Assembly (NCBI RefSeq): GCF_015832195.1
Contig: NC_052019.1
Coordinates: 45,635,016 to 45,699,015 of the forward strand
Length of the DNA stretch: 64,000 nucleotides
Source of the DNA: Motacilla alba alba
Lineage: Eukaryota > Chordata > Aves > Passeriformes > Motacillidae
Direction of reading: 5' to 3'
Part shown: one piece after another, positions 40,901 to 55,800 of the stretch
Layout: each line of letters opens with the position of its first letter
Position numbering within the stretch: position 1 is the first letter of the stretch
Program-made: the position numbers and the translations under genes
The notes under the pieces: model-generated
What the model saw: the letters and a program-made list of their open reading frames with translations, nothing else
The model's database searches: none
Told to the model about the DNA's origin: nothing

Positions 40901-43900
40901 AACTGCTTAACGGATTATCTGCTACCACCTCCTGGGCTACTGGACTATTGTACTCCAATGCACTCCTGAGCTCCATAATTTTCAGTGAAATGTCTAGCTA
41001 ACTTATCTCCCAATTTAAGCCACTGCCAGTAGAGGCTGGTGTAGCCCATGTTTGCTGAGGTTTTTTGGGTGGCTAGGATACTGTGAGCAACTTGAGATAA
41101 AAAGTCACTTTCCTGTTTTCACTCCTTGGTTCCCTGCCTTGCTTCCTCAAAACAGAAGTTACTTATGCTGGCCTGCAGGCATGATGGAGAAGTGACAGAA
41201 AGGATACCTGGACATCTGCCCTTGCCCCCTCTACCCTTGTGTTAGATTATGAGCCTTGACATAACTGGACTGCATCAGCATGAGGTGATGGGAGAGGGAT
41301 GTGATTAGTACCTGGTTCAGTTTAATTTTAAACCTAGCACTCTAGTGGCAGAGGCCAGTGACACTGTGCTTTGCCTGCATCACTGCATGCTGTGAGCAGG
41401 CCTGCATGGTGTGCACTGTCCGACGAGGCTCTGGCCGCTCTGCTCCTCTCACAGCTGCTTTTAACTGCATTGTCACTGACTGCAGTTGGGAACGTCCCAG
41501 AACAAAGATCTGCACAGACACAGCTCAAGTGAGTTGGGAGTCCTGATTATAAGCACCCGTGACTTTTATCTCCAAAGTTGCCCCTTCCTTTGCATCCAAA
41601 GTCACAACACAAGGGTCTCCTACCTTACTGTAGGATATCCCATCAAACACAGAGGTGATTTCAGCTGGAGATGACACATTGGCTACAATGGGGTGGGAAG
41701 AGAGCAAAGAGTCATCCTTCAGGACAGGAAGCACATCCTCAATTAAAACCTGTTCAGGCTGAGAAAGAGAGAACATTAGAATGGAAACAAAGGCAGGAGT
41801 ATATGCCTACTTCTCAAATAAGTAGCCTGAACTTCAACTTCTCCAGGCAATTTAAAAAAGAATGAAATTTCATGCCTCTAAAGAAGGACTTGCAAACTCT
41901 TGCTTTACATCTGAGAGGGGAGGGATACAATTTCTCCTTAACTAAGAGAAATGGCCTTTTTCAGATCCTGTTTTCCCGTGTGTATCATAACACAGACACA
42001 CCTATCCCATCCTCCCTTGCCCCCAGTATGGCAAAAAGAGTAGCCTGTGTTACCAATTTCAGAAGCGTGACAATATTTACAAAGCATCATGGCCTCCTCT
42101 TGCAAAAGAGGAGCTGGATAGGAAGGGAGGGAGGGAAGAAGGAGGCAGGCTTAAATGTTTTTTTAAATTGATTTGAATTTTTAAAAAAAAGATTAAGTAG
42201 CCAGCAGTTAAAATCCCCTTATTTCCTAATCAATATTGACCAAAAAAAAAAAAAAAGACTAAAATTCAATTTAGATTTCCTCTTCTAATACTCACAAGGA
42301 TAGCATTGAAACGTCTTAGACCTTAGATTAACATAATATCTAGATAAAAAAAGGACTTTTATGTTTTAAACTCAGTAATTAGGTTTTCTTTCTTACATAG
42401 TTAGGACCACAGATCTTCTACTTTAAAGTATAAAAGTGACCCAGGGAATTATTTTGTTCTTAGCCTCTCTGCAGGGAGAGAGGTAGGGAAAGCAGCAAGT
42501 AGGCACTGCCTGCTTCTAAAGTCACTAGGCTCAGGAGATAGTAGATTTTAACAGGTTCAGCCTACACTAAAACCTACTCTGCTCCCTTCCACTGGCATAT
42601 GTTGTATATGTCTTAGCACCCAGAAACTCATTATACCTGGACAGCTGGGGAAAATATGTATGCTCTGTACCATCACATCTGTTTGGGAGGGGAGGAAGGA
42701 AGGAGCAAGAAAACTCCCTTCATTCACAGAATAGAATGCCCATTTAAGGTCAACTTTGCAACTCCCTTAAAGTGTCTGGAGCTGGCACAGTTAGCACTTC
42801 GGCTATCCACTGTCACTACCTATTTTTGCACTGTACAGAACAGAGATTGTCTGAGTTGGAGCATTTGAAAGGACACTTACAATGCTGGCAGAAGCTGAAT
42901 GGGAGTCCACTATTTTCCTTGATAATAGCTCAAGCTGTGGAGACAGGCCCAGGTTCCCAACCCTTACCAGATCAGATAGCAATCCTAAGTCCCAGCTGAA
43001 GAGAGTACAGCCCAACTAAATAAATACAGCAAAATCTCCATCTTTCAGAGTTAGACCTTTAGGCAATCCTGCAAAACTGTTAAGGCTCTGTTCAGAGCCC
43101 ACCTAGGTGTTATTTGCCATAATAGCCAAACACTTGACTCACTGGTTAAAAAAGAATGACTCTTCCCTGCAGACTGAAATTTCACAAAGTTTACTTTGAC
43201 TAGCTTCAGACCATAACATAGGTAGGTGAAAAACTTAGACCAACTTTTTCTTTATGTTGCACCAAACTATGTTAATTTTCTATAAATATACTTTAAATCT
43301 TCATCATCCTTGTCTAAATTTTACTCCCTTCCAAAATGTTCCTCCCAGCCCCGCCAACCCTCCACAAGGCAAAAATAATTACCATATTCCAATCTGGTTC
43401 TGTTGCATTTGCTCCCAGGAACTCAAAATAACTGGCAAATCCTTCATTTAGCCACAAGTCATCCCACCAGTCCATGGTTACAATATTTCCAAACCACTAC
43501 AATTATAAAAATAAAGATGTAGGTTTAGATAAATAGTACATGTACATTTCAGTATCTCACATCTGCATATAGAACATTGATTTGCTTATTTTCTTCCTAC
43601 TGCCAGATGAAAATTATCATAATTCTGGGGTTTGAATAGGAATGACGGCCTTGCCTTGTGTTAAAATATCACTTTTATTATAAAATTACATATTACTTGG
43701 GAGATTGCTAATGATTCATGTGCCACTGAAAATATTTTTAGTTTCTTTCTCTTGATTTGATGATTTCTGCTTTTAAGGATATGTTTTCAGACAGCCTCCA
43801 CAGTGTGTAACTGTTCTTGTTTGCCTGCCCAAAAGAGACATCTGCACACGTAAATTAGTTTCTCTAAGACATTTTAGACAGATTTTCATAAACTGGCTGA

Positions 43901-46900
43901 CAGTCTGGGCCCAAGCAGCTAATTCCTGAGAAAAATTCCAAGGCAGTAGTCGTGGTATTTTAAAACTCTAACAGGGATCTGTTTTAACATGATATTTTGC
44001 AATCAGATTTTGAGCACATGTAGAAGATCCTGAGATTAAGTTAATGACAGTATTTTCAAGATTAAAATGTTGTGACTATATATTTGAAACACTGTAAAAG
44101 CGACTCATGTCCTAAAATATACCTGATGAACGAGCTCATGAGCTATCACAGCAGCTACTCTCTGTTTGTTGGATGTGGCTGACTCCTCAGGATCATACAG
44201 CAGGTTTGTTTCTCGGTATGTGATCAGCCCCCAGTTCTCCATAGCACCTGTCCCAAAATCTGGAATAGCTATTTTATCTGCATTAAAAGAAAGAGACAAC
44301 AATTACCACTGGATCCTTTAAATCAACTAGCTTTTCCTCTCTCTGTGTATTTACAGCCTGTTTTGCTTACCATTTGTGATTCTGGCTTACTACTATGGAC
44401 TGCAGGCTATGATCTGTGTTCAAGAAGACAACTGGCCTAAAGCAAGTACCCTGGATCTGCTGAGATTAACAGAGGTAGGATCAGTTGCACTTGCTGAGGA
44501 TCTGTCCTGGGAAGTGATGCTATGCCATGTCCTGGGAATGTGCATATCATACATTACTTAATTTTGGCTCCAGAAATTAATGCTATTGTCTGGGGATGTG
44601 CTGTAGGCACTAAACCTCCTGAAACTATTTGTAGAATAATGAGGCAAGACATTGTTTTTCACACCGTTGCATTAAAAATATTTATTGACATGTTAACTGA
44701 AGTAAATCCCCCATGCAGTGAACAACATCTGCTTCTACACCTGGCAATTTGTGGGGGTCACTCATTTATGGTCAGTAATCAATACAAGTTTAAATGAGAA
44801 TTGCAGACTCAACTGAACTGGCATTTTCTTCAGCAATAATGACCACAGGCTTTCTATGTGGGTTAGTGAAAAAGTACAAATGGATTTAAAACTGAATAGA
44901 ATGAAAACCACTCATCTCACTCCAACAGAAGATAGGAATTACTTATTTTAAATTAAACAACATGATTACGGAATCAAAGTTGATAGTTTGGCAAGGGCTT
45001 CAATGACAGTCAAAAGGAGGATACAAGGAGAAAGGTAATGACAGAAGCCATAAATCAATGTGAAATACAATATTTAAATAAACCATTATGCAGAAACATA
45101 TCTGATTCATCAGGTTTGAACTAGATAACTTCTAATAATGAGGGAACAACATAGCAAGTCAAGGTTAGGGATCCAACAAATAGACATTCTGGGAAAAACA
45201 TTATAGTCTCTACAAAAGTATCTATCCTGTGACCTGAGGATACTAGTCCATCCTGTCACACAGACAGGCCTTTATTCAGATGCTGCCATGGCAAAGTTAT
45301 CAGGCTTTCTTGACAGTGAAAGTTTGAATATAAAGCACAGGTGAGATATAGTACCTATTATTACTGGGGACCAGTTTGCGAAAGAACAATATATTGTATT
45401 GGTTTTCCTAATTCAGTTGTCATTGGAGTGCAAACATATTTACAGTAAACTCAGGTGCTGTTTTGAAAGGACGAGGTATAAGGCTTTTGTTAAAGTAACG
45501 TAGGTTAATCTGATAGGTACAGGTACAAATAGCCAACAAAAGGTTTGCACAGCATTATTAATCATCTTCAAAGTTTTGGGGATTTCCCCCCCCCCCCCCA
45601 TATTGTCTTGACTTGTTTGCAGCTAGCATTTTTCCATCCTTTTAAGTTCATGAACTAACTGAATTACCTCTTTGAAGGTCTTAGGAAGGAGAATTTTCAA
45701 AACTCTGATTGCATTCCCAGCTTGATTACTGTGCATGTTAAACTGCGTGAATCAGATGCAGAGTCCAAATATCTCAAGCTAAAGGATGCCCACTACATTC
45801 TCTTTGCTTGTTTTGTAACCATGGGCAAAATTTCAGAGCATGCCCGCTCTTATTTCGTCCAAGATCTTTATTTAGCCCAGCAGCAGAAACTACAAATTAG
45901 ATGCTTGAGAACATTAATTTTTCTAAGAAGTGGATACACACCCACTTTGCACTAAGGTTAATAAATAATATGACATACTCTCTGGCAGTTTACATCTTCA
46001 CTTATCTCACTGCTGACTTTTGTCCAGTAGTTCATATTGAAGTGGTACATATTTTTCTGAAACTTCTGGCTCTGTTTTAACTCATGATGGTCCTTTGCTG
46101 AGGACACCAATGCTTGCCTTGATTTTCCACAAGATGCTTTAAAATAAACAAGCCAGGACCAGTTCCTCAGTTCAGCAAACTGAACTGTGAGAACTGGCAA
46201 TAAAACAGTGACTGAGACCAACTCATCCATCATGACATTTAGAAACATCTTGAACTACACTGGTACAGTTTTAAAACACCCTGACATAATTATCAGCAGT
46301 TAGCAACCAAATGCTTTCATGCTGTTTTCCACCAAAGCACAGATATCTTTAGGAGCAATATAATCATAACACTGAACTAACAAAATGACAAATATAAATG
46401 TTCATAGTTACCCAATTTTGGAAGAGAGTAGCTTAAATTAAAGTACTGTTCAAAGAAGTCGAATACAGTTTTTGTTACATTTGCTGCGTATTCTGCCGTG
46501 TGTATTTGCTGTGGCTGGGCGTAAACTCTCAGCTGTAAAATACAGAGAGACAATCAGTAAAGTTTTCAGTTAAGAGGAATCAGGTGTCTAACACTGAAAA
46601 GGCATTTAGCATACATATCAATAACACTGCAGGTTTTCTCTGAGACTGGTCTGAATGCTGAATTCTGTTCCCTATCACATTTATTCAACAAAGTTTTTCA
46701 AGTGTTGTACATAAGAGATACTAAGCCAACATGTGCACACTTTCCACTGTTTGTCTGAATTTTAAAATTGGCAAGACCCATGTCCAGAAGCTCACAATGG
46801 CCAAGCCTCAAGCAGGGCCTGGTTACATACCAGCCCCTACTTTCCCATGGCCTGGTTTTCCCAAGGAGGAAACCTGGGCAAGCACAGTCAAAGGGGATCC

Positions 46901-49900
46901 ATTTGTTCTGAACAGTTCTCTGATCTTGACTGATCCCATCAGATCAATCTGGAGGAGCACATCTGTATTAAAATGTGTCAGAAGCCCATAGCACCTTATT
47001 TTATTCAACTTCTTTGTACCTTTACCTTTCCTATGTACTATCATCATGGTTTCCTCTTATCCTTTTATGTTTGAAGACCTCAATCCCACTGAAGAGCATG
47101 CATTTACTAGATCTGTGACCCTTCCCAGACATGCTGTCCCATGCAGGTTGAGTGGCTGTTTGACCAGGACCTTGGGCCACACAGCCACAGCTTTGGTGCC
47201 TTCTAGGCTGCTGCATCCCAGGAAATCATAGGCAAAAATCAGTTCTCTCTTTTATGACCAGGTGAATCTGGGAAAACTGGCATGTTTGGTAGCTCTGGCA
47301 TGTTTGGTGTGATGAGTGACCATTTCTGTGCTCCTCCTCTATATATGAATGCAAAAAATGATGTGTTGAATGTTGACCTTTCTATCCCTGAAACCTGGTG
47401 CCTGGTACCTCTTTGGCTATGGCTGTCAAGCAGTAGGAAACAAGCTCTGGAGAACTAGAATCTTTATGGCACCCATGCCCATTATGAGGAGGTCTGTAAC
47501 TTGAAAAAAACATTTTGAGAAGTTATCTTCACATTGTGAAGGCAAAGTTTGAGTTCAGAATTCAAGGAGACTTTTGGGGATCTTTCCCTTGCTCTCTCTG
47601 TCCCAAAGCCTGTTGGACCTGTATGTAGTCTGCTCTCTTCCCCGCCCCTGAAAATCTCCAGTGTGGATAAGAGATTTCTATATGCAGTGAAGTTTCTGGT
47701 TTTAGGAAAACTGATCTATCTCATTTTGCCAGCTCCATGACTCTTATGAATGGGACACATTCATCTGTTGCACTGGTGTGGCTTGTTTACTCCTTCAGTA
47801 CTGTCTTACAGCCAGGAGTTTAGAGCCCAAGCTGAGCAAAGGAGCTGGTCTATTCCAGGAACTCTTCTGGAGCCTGAAAACACATTGATTTCAGTACTAT
47901 AAATTACACTTCCTCCAATGAGAGGGGAGGATGGAAAGTGTTCAGAAATAAATCTGGAACAAAACCAAAAGAAAACAAACCCCCCCACCCCCCCCAAAAA
48001 AAAAAAACCAAAAAAAGAAAAACTAAACCCAAAACAAAACCAAAAAAAGCTTATGAAATTCAATCAGGAATACATTCCAGCCAGGGGATTTCCCTCAGGG
48101 TCAGTTTGCAAATTACAATCTGCAATTTCCACTTCTGTAAGCTCTTTACCCAATTTAGCAGTCTTCAGTCCCCTAGCTTATCCATATTAATGGCTTCCAA
48201 AACCTTCGGCCTGCACTAGAACTGACTTTGGGTTTCATTTGTATAATCTCCTCTGTGATTTTCCAAACCAGACGTTTGGTACCTGACAGGTAATCAGCTC
48301 AGGAGCATTGTTTCCGGCTGTGGGCACATTTCCCACCACTCATTTCATTAATGTCTTCGTTAGGGCTTTCAGAGTGAATGGCAGAGTTTTTGAATCATTT
48401 ACTGTGTCACGTGAGCTGTATGCTCTTGATGTTGTTTATGAAAGTAATTTATGGATCAAGTGGATACTTTCTGTTGAATGAGGGATTTATTGTTAGAAAT
48501 TAACACAGCAAACTGTGGAATGTTCTTTTCAGTAGTTGGTGAATTTAAATACCTTTGTTCAGCTGGTCTTCAAAGTTCTTGGACAGGAAGCCTTGGAAAG
48601 GCTAGAAGAATAACTTTCTATATATATGATTAAAAATCCTAAAGATAGTCTCGCTTCCCTGGGGAAAAGATAATTTTTAGTGATGGATCTTCTGCATGTA
48701 TTTTATATTGGTAAAACTATGTCCATGTTAAGAGAAAGGAAAGTTATGATTTTAACCTCACTTAAACTCCAAGTTTTCTAGTGCAGGCAAGTCCTCAAAC
48801 ATTGTTTAGTGAACAGCTTTAATAAAATATGTAGTTACATAGGCCTGAATTAGAAGATGTTTCTTCAGGCAACCTCTGTATAGACACGAATACCCCTGCG
48901 TCTACACACACACACTTTAATTACCCTATTTGAGTGAACACTCCCTTCTATTTAGAAAAGCTACAACCGGTCAGGAACATTGTGGGCTGTACTGTTTTCC
49001 TTGGGGAAAAAAAAAAATATAATGACCTCAGGGCCATACTCTGGAGCATGGCATGGACAATTAGTAAATGTTTAACTTCTGCATGTAGAAAACAGTGTTA
49101 CACTCTTTTTCAGTACATTTTTTTCCTACTGCACTATGTTCTGCACAAAAATCTAGAAAAAATTTGATTTTTAAAGGAACTGAACTATAGAGTATTTCTA
49201 GTGAGACCAAGTAGTCAAGCTGCTGTCTCTGATAATGAGTGGACCAGCTATGTTGAAGAGCAGTTGGTTAACAAAATTGTGTGACTGGGTGGCCTAAAAA
49301 TGTACTCCTGTGAATTACTTAGCCAAACAGCAGAGAACTAAGAATATTACATCGGTATCTCAAACCAGGCTCCATTTGCTTGTCTAAGTGTAATTTAGCT
49401 TTAGTTATTTGTCAAGCAGGAATATAAGCATCCAGCATGACATTAGCAAGGGCACAGAGGGAGGCCTCAGCACAGTCCTGTGGCAGGAAGTCTTTGCTAA
49501 AAGCTGAATCAGAACTTTGGAGATTTCTACGAGGCAGATTTTGACACCAGTGAACAGCTTTCAGTAGGGAAGGCGCTGATGAACTTTTTTGGTTAAAGCA
49601 ACTAAGGAAGAGCTAACTTGCTAAGGGAACAGTAGAATGGCTGTGGTTTTATTCTAGATTCCCTGTCCATTTGTGACCTTGTCTCCAGAAATCAAGGAAA
49701 CCACTGCCAGCTCATGTTAACGACAAGACCCTGTGTTACATAACGGGAAAGGAAGGGGAAGAAGCAAGGGCATACAGCCCCCGGGATCACTCTCTGTATC
49801 AGATAAGGAAAAAATCTAAACCAATAAACAATCAACAGCAGGTTGAGTATCCCAGACTGGGTTTAGGCTAAATGAGGAGTTTCTGTTGAGGGGCAAGTTG

Positions 49901-52828
49901 TATTTCAGATTTCAGATTTCAGTTTGTGATTCAATGCAGTGTCTTATGATCTCTTTATGCCTGATCAGCTACACCTTTAGGAGATTTGAATCTAAGCAAG
50001 AAATGGATTGGCCTGCCTGCTGCATCTAAATAAAGGAGCTATTTTAATTTAATAGGTTCAGATTCAAACCTATTTGCTTCATTAGGGGATCTATGTAATA
50101 TCCACCTGTTTAGGCAGACACTCACTTCTATACCTATTTTTACAGAACTTACATTGGGCAGTTGCCTGTTGCCACTGTGGTAAAATAAAGCAAACCAGTA
50201 CATAATGGCACATAGCACTGTAGTCCTATGTCTAAACAGCTGTAATAATATCAAGTGCAATTTTAACTCACAGAAAACTATAAAGTATTTGTATTCATGG
50301 CCTGTGACTCTCCTGTACCCCCTAACTTGTACATTCCTTCAGGCACTGGGCTTCAAGTCAGGAATGAGTTTGGAAAGAGTGCTCCTTCCTCACCTGCGTG
50401 CTCATATGGGAGGTACTAACTGGGATCTCACAAAGATAGGAGACAGGGAAGGACTGCAAAACACTGTATGTAGTCAAGGTCAGAGGGACCACTGGGAACA
50501 CATAATCTGATAAAATAGGCTGCATAAAGTAAGCTACAGGAAAAGGACAAATATGTCCCTGTTTGTATAAAAAGAGATTTTAAAGAAAAAATGCAAATCA
50601 AGGCACATCTGTCATCTGAACCACGTTCAGGCTGCAGAAGGACTTACAGGTTTTCCACTTGCGGATGTTCTCTCTACCCAGGCAAACTGGTGCACTGCAA
50701 AGCATACCAAGTAAGTGCTCATGGGGACTGACTTCTCAAAAGTTGTTCGATTCCAGCCATCACCGAGCTGTACAGTTTGCTGCAGAAATGCAAAAATAAT
50801 CAAATTGACTTTTGAAATTGCAAACACATGCTTAAGAGAACAATATTTGTATGAAGACTGCAACTACATAGGAGCAACAAATCACCTCTCCAGGTCCACC
50901 TCTTCTGGCATTTCATTGCTGAAGGCATGAAAACAGACAAGGTATTTTTCTTCTGCAATACATGAAATGGTGCTTTGCTTTTTTGGCACTAAAGAGGTTT
51001 ACCTTGCTCTAATTTTCATCAGGGATTTGAAATCATTTACATGCACAGAAATTTTGCCAACAGGAATTTTCTGGTGTATGCTGTGTTTTGTTCTTGCAAT
51101 AGTTGCATAAAATAACATCACTTTGGACAGAGAAGGGAAGAGACTGAATTCTCCCCTCTCTTAAATACATGCATCACGTATTTAAGTCATGATGCGGGGA
51201 TGCTACCTGGGATATAGACCAGTCTAATGAATCTATCCTGAACTAATTCAAATACAAATGAATTGTGGGTTAGGTTATTAGGTGGGTTGCCTAAATATAC
51301 ATAAAATTTACTGCTGATCATAGTTTTTATTTTCCAAATAATTTTTTTTAAAAATCCTGATTTTTCCAGATGTTTTTTCCTCTAAGTTTGTTGACAATAC
51401 TAAATAGGAAGGGGTAGACATTGATCTCTTCTATCCCATGACCAGTGACAGAACTCAAGGAAATGGCATGAAGTTTAGGCGGGGGGGGGTTAGGTTTGAT
51501 TTTAGGAAAACGTTTTTCACCCAAAGAGTGAAAATTGGAACAGGGTCCCCAGGAAAGCTGTCACAACACCAAACCTGACAAAGTTCCAGAAGCATTTGGA
51601 CAATGCTTTCAGGGACATGGTGTGACTCCTGGGGTGTCCTGCACAGGGCCAGGAGTTGGACTTGATGTTCTTGATGGATCCCTTACAACTCAGCTTATTC
51701 TATGGTTCTATTCTAAACATATATTTCTTCTATTCCTTTTCTGCTATAGTCTGAAAATTTTTGTGCTTCTGACTGGATGACGAACTTAACTAGAACAAAA
51801 GCCAAAAGCATATAAAAGACATCAGCCTTCTAGAGATACAGCAGTTCATGAGATTTGTTATAAACACAATATAAATAAAGCACAGACAGTTGATGTTACA
51901 GGTAATATGACTCCATGAGCAAAAACACATATTCACAGACATATAGCCCATTTTCAAAAAGGTATTCACAATCTAATTTTCCATTATTTTACCCATTTTG
52001 ACTCTATTTTGATATCTTCTGTTATTTCAACAAAGCCAGGACTTGAGTAGAAAAAAATTGAAGGAACTCTAGTGAAAAAATGCAAATGAAATGTACAAGA
52101 TTCTGATTTTGCTGATCTGATTTTGCCATGCTGATTATAAAGCTCCACACCACCCAAACTACAGGATATGTAACACACATGCCTTGCCTTTACAAACTCT
52201 TACATTTCCATCTGTAGAAAAGATCTTTCCCAAAGTTCTCCCACTACTAAGACCAGAGCTATTGACCTTGACCAGATGAAAAAGTGCCCTGCTATAATTC
52301 CTTAGTCAAACCTCAATCTGAATTCAGCATAATCTACATTTTCTTATCAGTATTTATTTTTTTAGCAAATGAATTAAGAAGCAGTAGTTAGCCCTTTGCA
52401 AGCTTATTATTGTAACTCTATAATAGAGGCAAGGTCCACATGTCAAGGTGTAAACTAAATCTCAAAACACAATAAATCTTGATAACATATGGTACTATCC
52501 CCGTACTTCCTTGCTCGTATTCTCACTTATCTGAGGTCTGTGAGGAAAGGTACAGCAACCTGTTTTCATGTGTTGTTCATCAAAGTGCCTGGTGGTCTTC
52601 TAGGTATCATAGAAATAGTTTTAATAACAATGAGTCAGAGCTTTAAATGGGCAAAGGGTATGGATGCATCTGTATCAGCCTGGTAATAGATATCTCAGCT
52701 GCATCGCTAGGAGAATAAGTTTGGGGGACTCTAAATAAAAACAGACCTTTGTTTTCTGGGTGGGGGAGTGACTGGAAAAATGCAAATGCCAACAGCCTGG
52801 AGGCTGGAAGCTCTTTTTTATTTCTTTC

Positions 52829-52875
<47 letters not shown>

Positions 52876-55800
52876 TTGGCACTTTATCTCCCACTTCAGA
52901 ACTTATTAGTAGAAATTATACAATAGACTACACATTCAGTTGAACTATTCAGTAGAAACTCTCTCATCTGAAAGCCATTCAGCCTTCTTCCAGAAGGCCC
53001 AGAGGTAGATAATTGATGCCATTGAATTCGTGCAAAATTTGGAATTTGACAGTAGGCCTAGAAATGGATTATTTAGGAAATTATAGACATGGTGGAATGA
53101 CAAATATCCACACCCATGAGCTGACAGATGCGGTTTCAGATCCTCCATTATTAAAAAGAATAGTCCTAGTCTTTCTGGCTAGCAGGATTCTTTGCCATTA
53201 TATTGTGATCAGCAGACCCTTGTTCTGGACCATTATGCAGTTTTAGTGATTATTTTAGACTTTCCATCTGGGAAGCAGCTGTCTTTCAGAGTACTCATTC
53301 TCTTAGCCTACCCAGTTTGACTGAAGAACCTGCCAATATCTATTTATAGTCAGCAGGGGATGCTCACCTAGAATATCTGAATAGAGGGTCAGCGGGCTAA
53401 CAACACAGAAGGTGTTTAATTTTTTGCTTTGGATTTGACGCTGTGCTGCCATGTTGCGTGCTGGTGCACCATTTTGAGTCCTACCCAGCCAACCAGTTCT
53501 GTTCATGGAATGTCTATTAACCGTGAGTTTTCCAGTGCCTGAGTGATGGAGTCTGTGAACATGCCAGAACATGACGACCCACATTACCTTTCGGTGGCTC
53601 TACAGAACTGTTGCACTTAGGCAGCAGTTGGGAAATACATACCTGTACTGGCATGTTTGAAAGCGCTTGGTACGCATCTTGATGGATGATGGATATGGTG
53701 TAAGTTGCCTTTTTGTTTGGCTCGTCAAAGCAGGGAAATGATTTCCGTGCATCTGTTGGCTCATGATCAGTAGCTGCAATGCTCCTGAAACAAACAACAC
53801 ATTGGCAAGGCTTCATTATATGGCTTTGAAATCTTGTCTGCAATTTCTAGGTGTTTTTAAAAATGATTTCACAAATGAAATTCAATTACAAATATTTGTG
53901 CATATTTATCCATTCATAAAAGCAGGTGACATCAGAAATGCACGAGCTGACATCAACATCTGTCTGTCATCAACATCTTCTATGTTTCAGAGCAAAAGCT
54001 AATGCAACTTGCTTATCATCAAATATTTTTAAGAGCCAGACAATAAGAGAGGCATGACCTCTCATGCATAGTGAAAACTTTGCTCTCCCTCCTGCTGAGC
54101 TTTCCCATTGATTTATGCACCTAAAATAAAGAACTCATGATATCACCTAAAAGGAATAAGTCACTCCAAGACTTGTTTACCCACTACAGCATATCTTGGG
54201 ATTAGGGTCTTGAACATCTCCTGAAGCGACACCATGAATCTGTGCAAATGCCAATAAATCTCATCCTGCTTGTGTCTTTCTTTTTCTGCATTTACCACAT
54301 ACAGTTTTCTCCTGGTGCTCTTATGCTCCCCTGACTCCATTAGTGAAACTGCTGGAGAAAGCATAGAAAGTTCAGGTGAACATCTTAGTACATAACTGAT
54401 GCTATGCAAACTGTGTTGGGGGGTTCAGAAAGTCCTCTCAGTTATGCACAACCAGCTGGAGGAGCTGGACAATAGGGGTCATGTAAAAACATAAGGTGAA
54501 GGTTGTGAGCGTTCATATTGTACTTGCTTCTCTCAGTGACATCGGGCTCCCCCATTAATGACCCACACCAGTGGCAGAGCATATTCTCCAGTGATTTATG
54601 GTGAAAGGGATCACAGATGCTCCTTCAATTAATCTGGAATGTTGAGCATTTTCTGACAGCACTTCTACAGCTGCTCCAACTATATTAAGGTAGTTTTTCT
54701 TTCCAAAAAGTAATTAAAAGTGTACATCATAAATTACAGATCTGCAGCAATCCTACAAGCTCACTTGACAACCAATTTTTCAGTGTTTCTGTTGCCCTTG
54801 GCATTTCCCTGTGACGGTTAAATACTAAACTGGTCATTAGGAACTTGTAGCAGCAAGGGTCATTTACAAGCCTGACAGAGGTAATATGTCTGGGTTCTCT
54901 CCATTCATGTTCCTTGGAATAGTAGCTCAAAGGTTCATGGGCAGAAAGCATAATGAACATTCACTTTAACATCATTTCAGACTCAACAGAGTTTCTTTTG
55001 CTTGGTGCATTCTTTGCTGTCACTCTCTACTTTTCATAGGATTTGAGAGCTATTTCACAATTAAGTTAACTCCAAGCCTCCAGGGCTATGCTTCACAGCT
55101 ATTGGTTAAAAACTTGGCTATGTATTTTGACACATTTATGTCTTGTTCCTACAGACTGATAACACTGTGATACATCTGTTGATTTATAAGGTGATAATCC
55201 ATCTATCCTCATATGTTTGCAGAGGCAGACAGACATTAGGAGTGAAAAATTTCAGCACTACCCTTCCTATAGGCTAGATGATGAGAACTCCAGACTATGG
55301 CATGCACAGAAGTGGCAATAGAAACATGAAATGTTGTAATTCACTTTCAAACGACATAATGTAGTTTTTAGATAAGATTTTCTTCACTGCTTGGTGGCTT
55401 CTTGATGTCCAGACCATTAAATATGAACTAGAGTTGACAGTTGTAAACCTCATAGTAATAAGAAGTGAAGATCTGGCTGAGACTGCATCCAGCTGTTCTC
55501 AAAATAAAACAGTGATGCATTTAGAACCATGATGAGTTTTCCTTTTTTTACCCCTCCCCTGAAGTACAAGTCGTTAGTGTCAAATGACTTCCTTCCTCCC
55601 TGAACTAATTAAAGCACTTTTCTACTAGTCTTCCTTAAAATTCCAACTTGCTGCTTCTTCTGAGAAAATCTTCTCTTTCAGGAAGAAAATCAGAAGTGTG
55701 AGGTGTTACTTTTGTATACAGAAGAAAATTCTTCCCTTGTCTATTCAATAAAATCCTAAATACATCCCTGTTAGACATGTGCCAGCCTCTTGTTCTCTTA

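Larger units (their letters stand above)
50780..53642 (-). other. ENPEP intron 2
   Basis: 2,863 bases. Holds a CR1 3'-end fragment in antisense orientation (about 51400-51716) and a 38-base T run (52835-52872), which is poly(A) on the sense strand. Confidence 0.85.
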
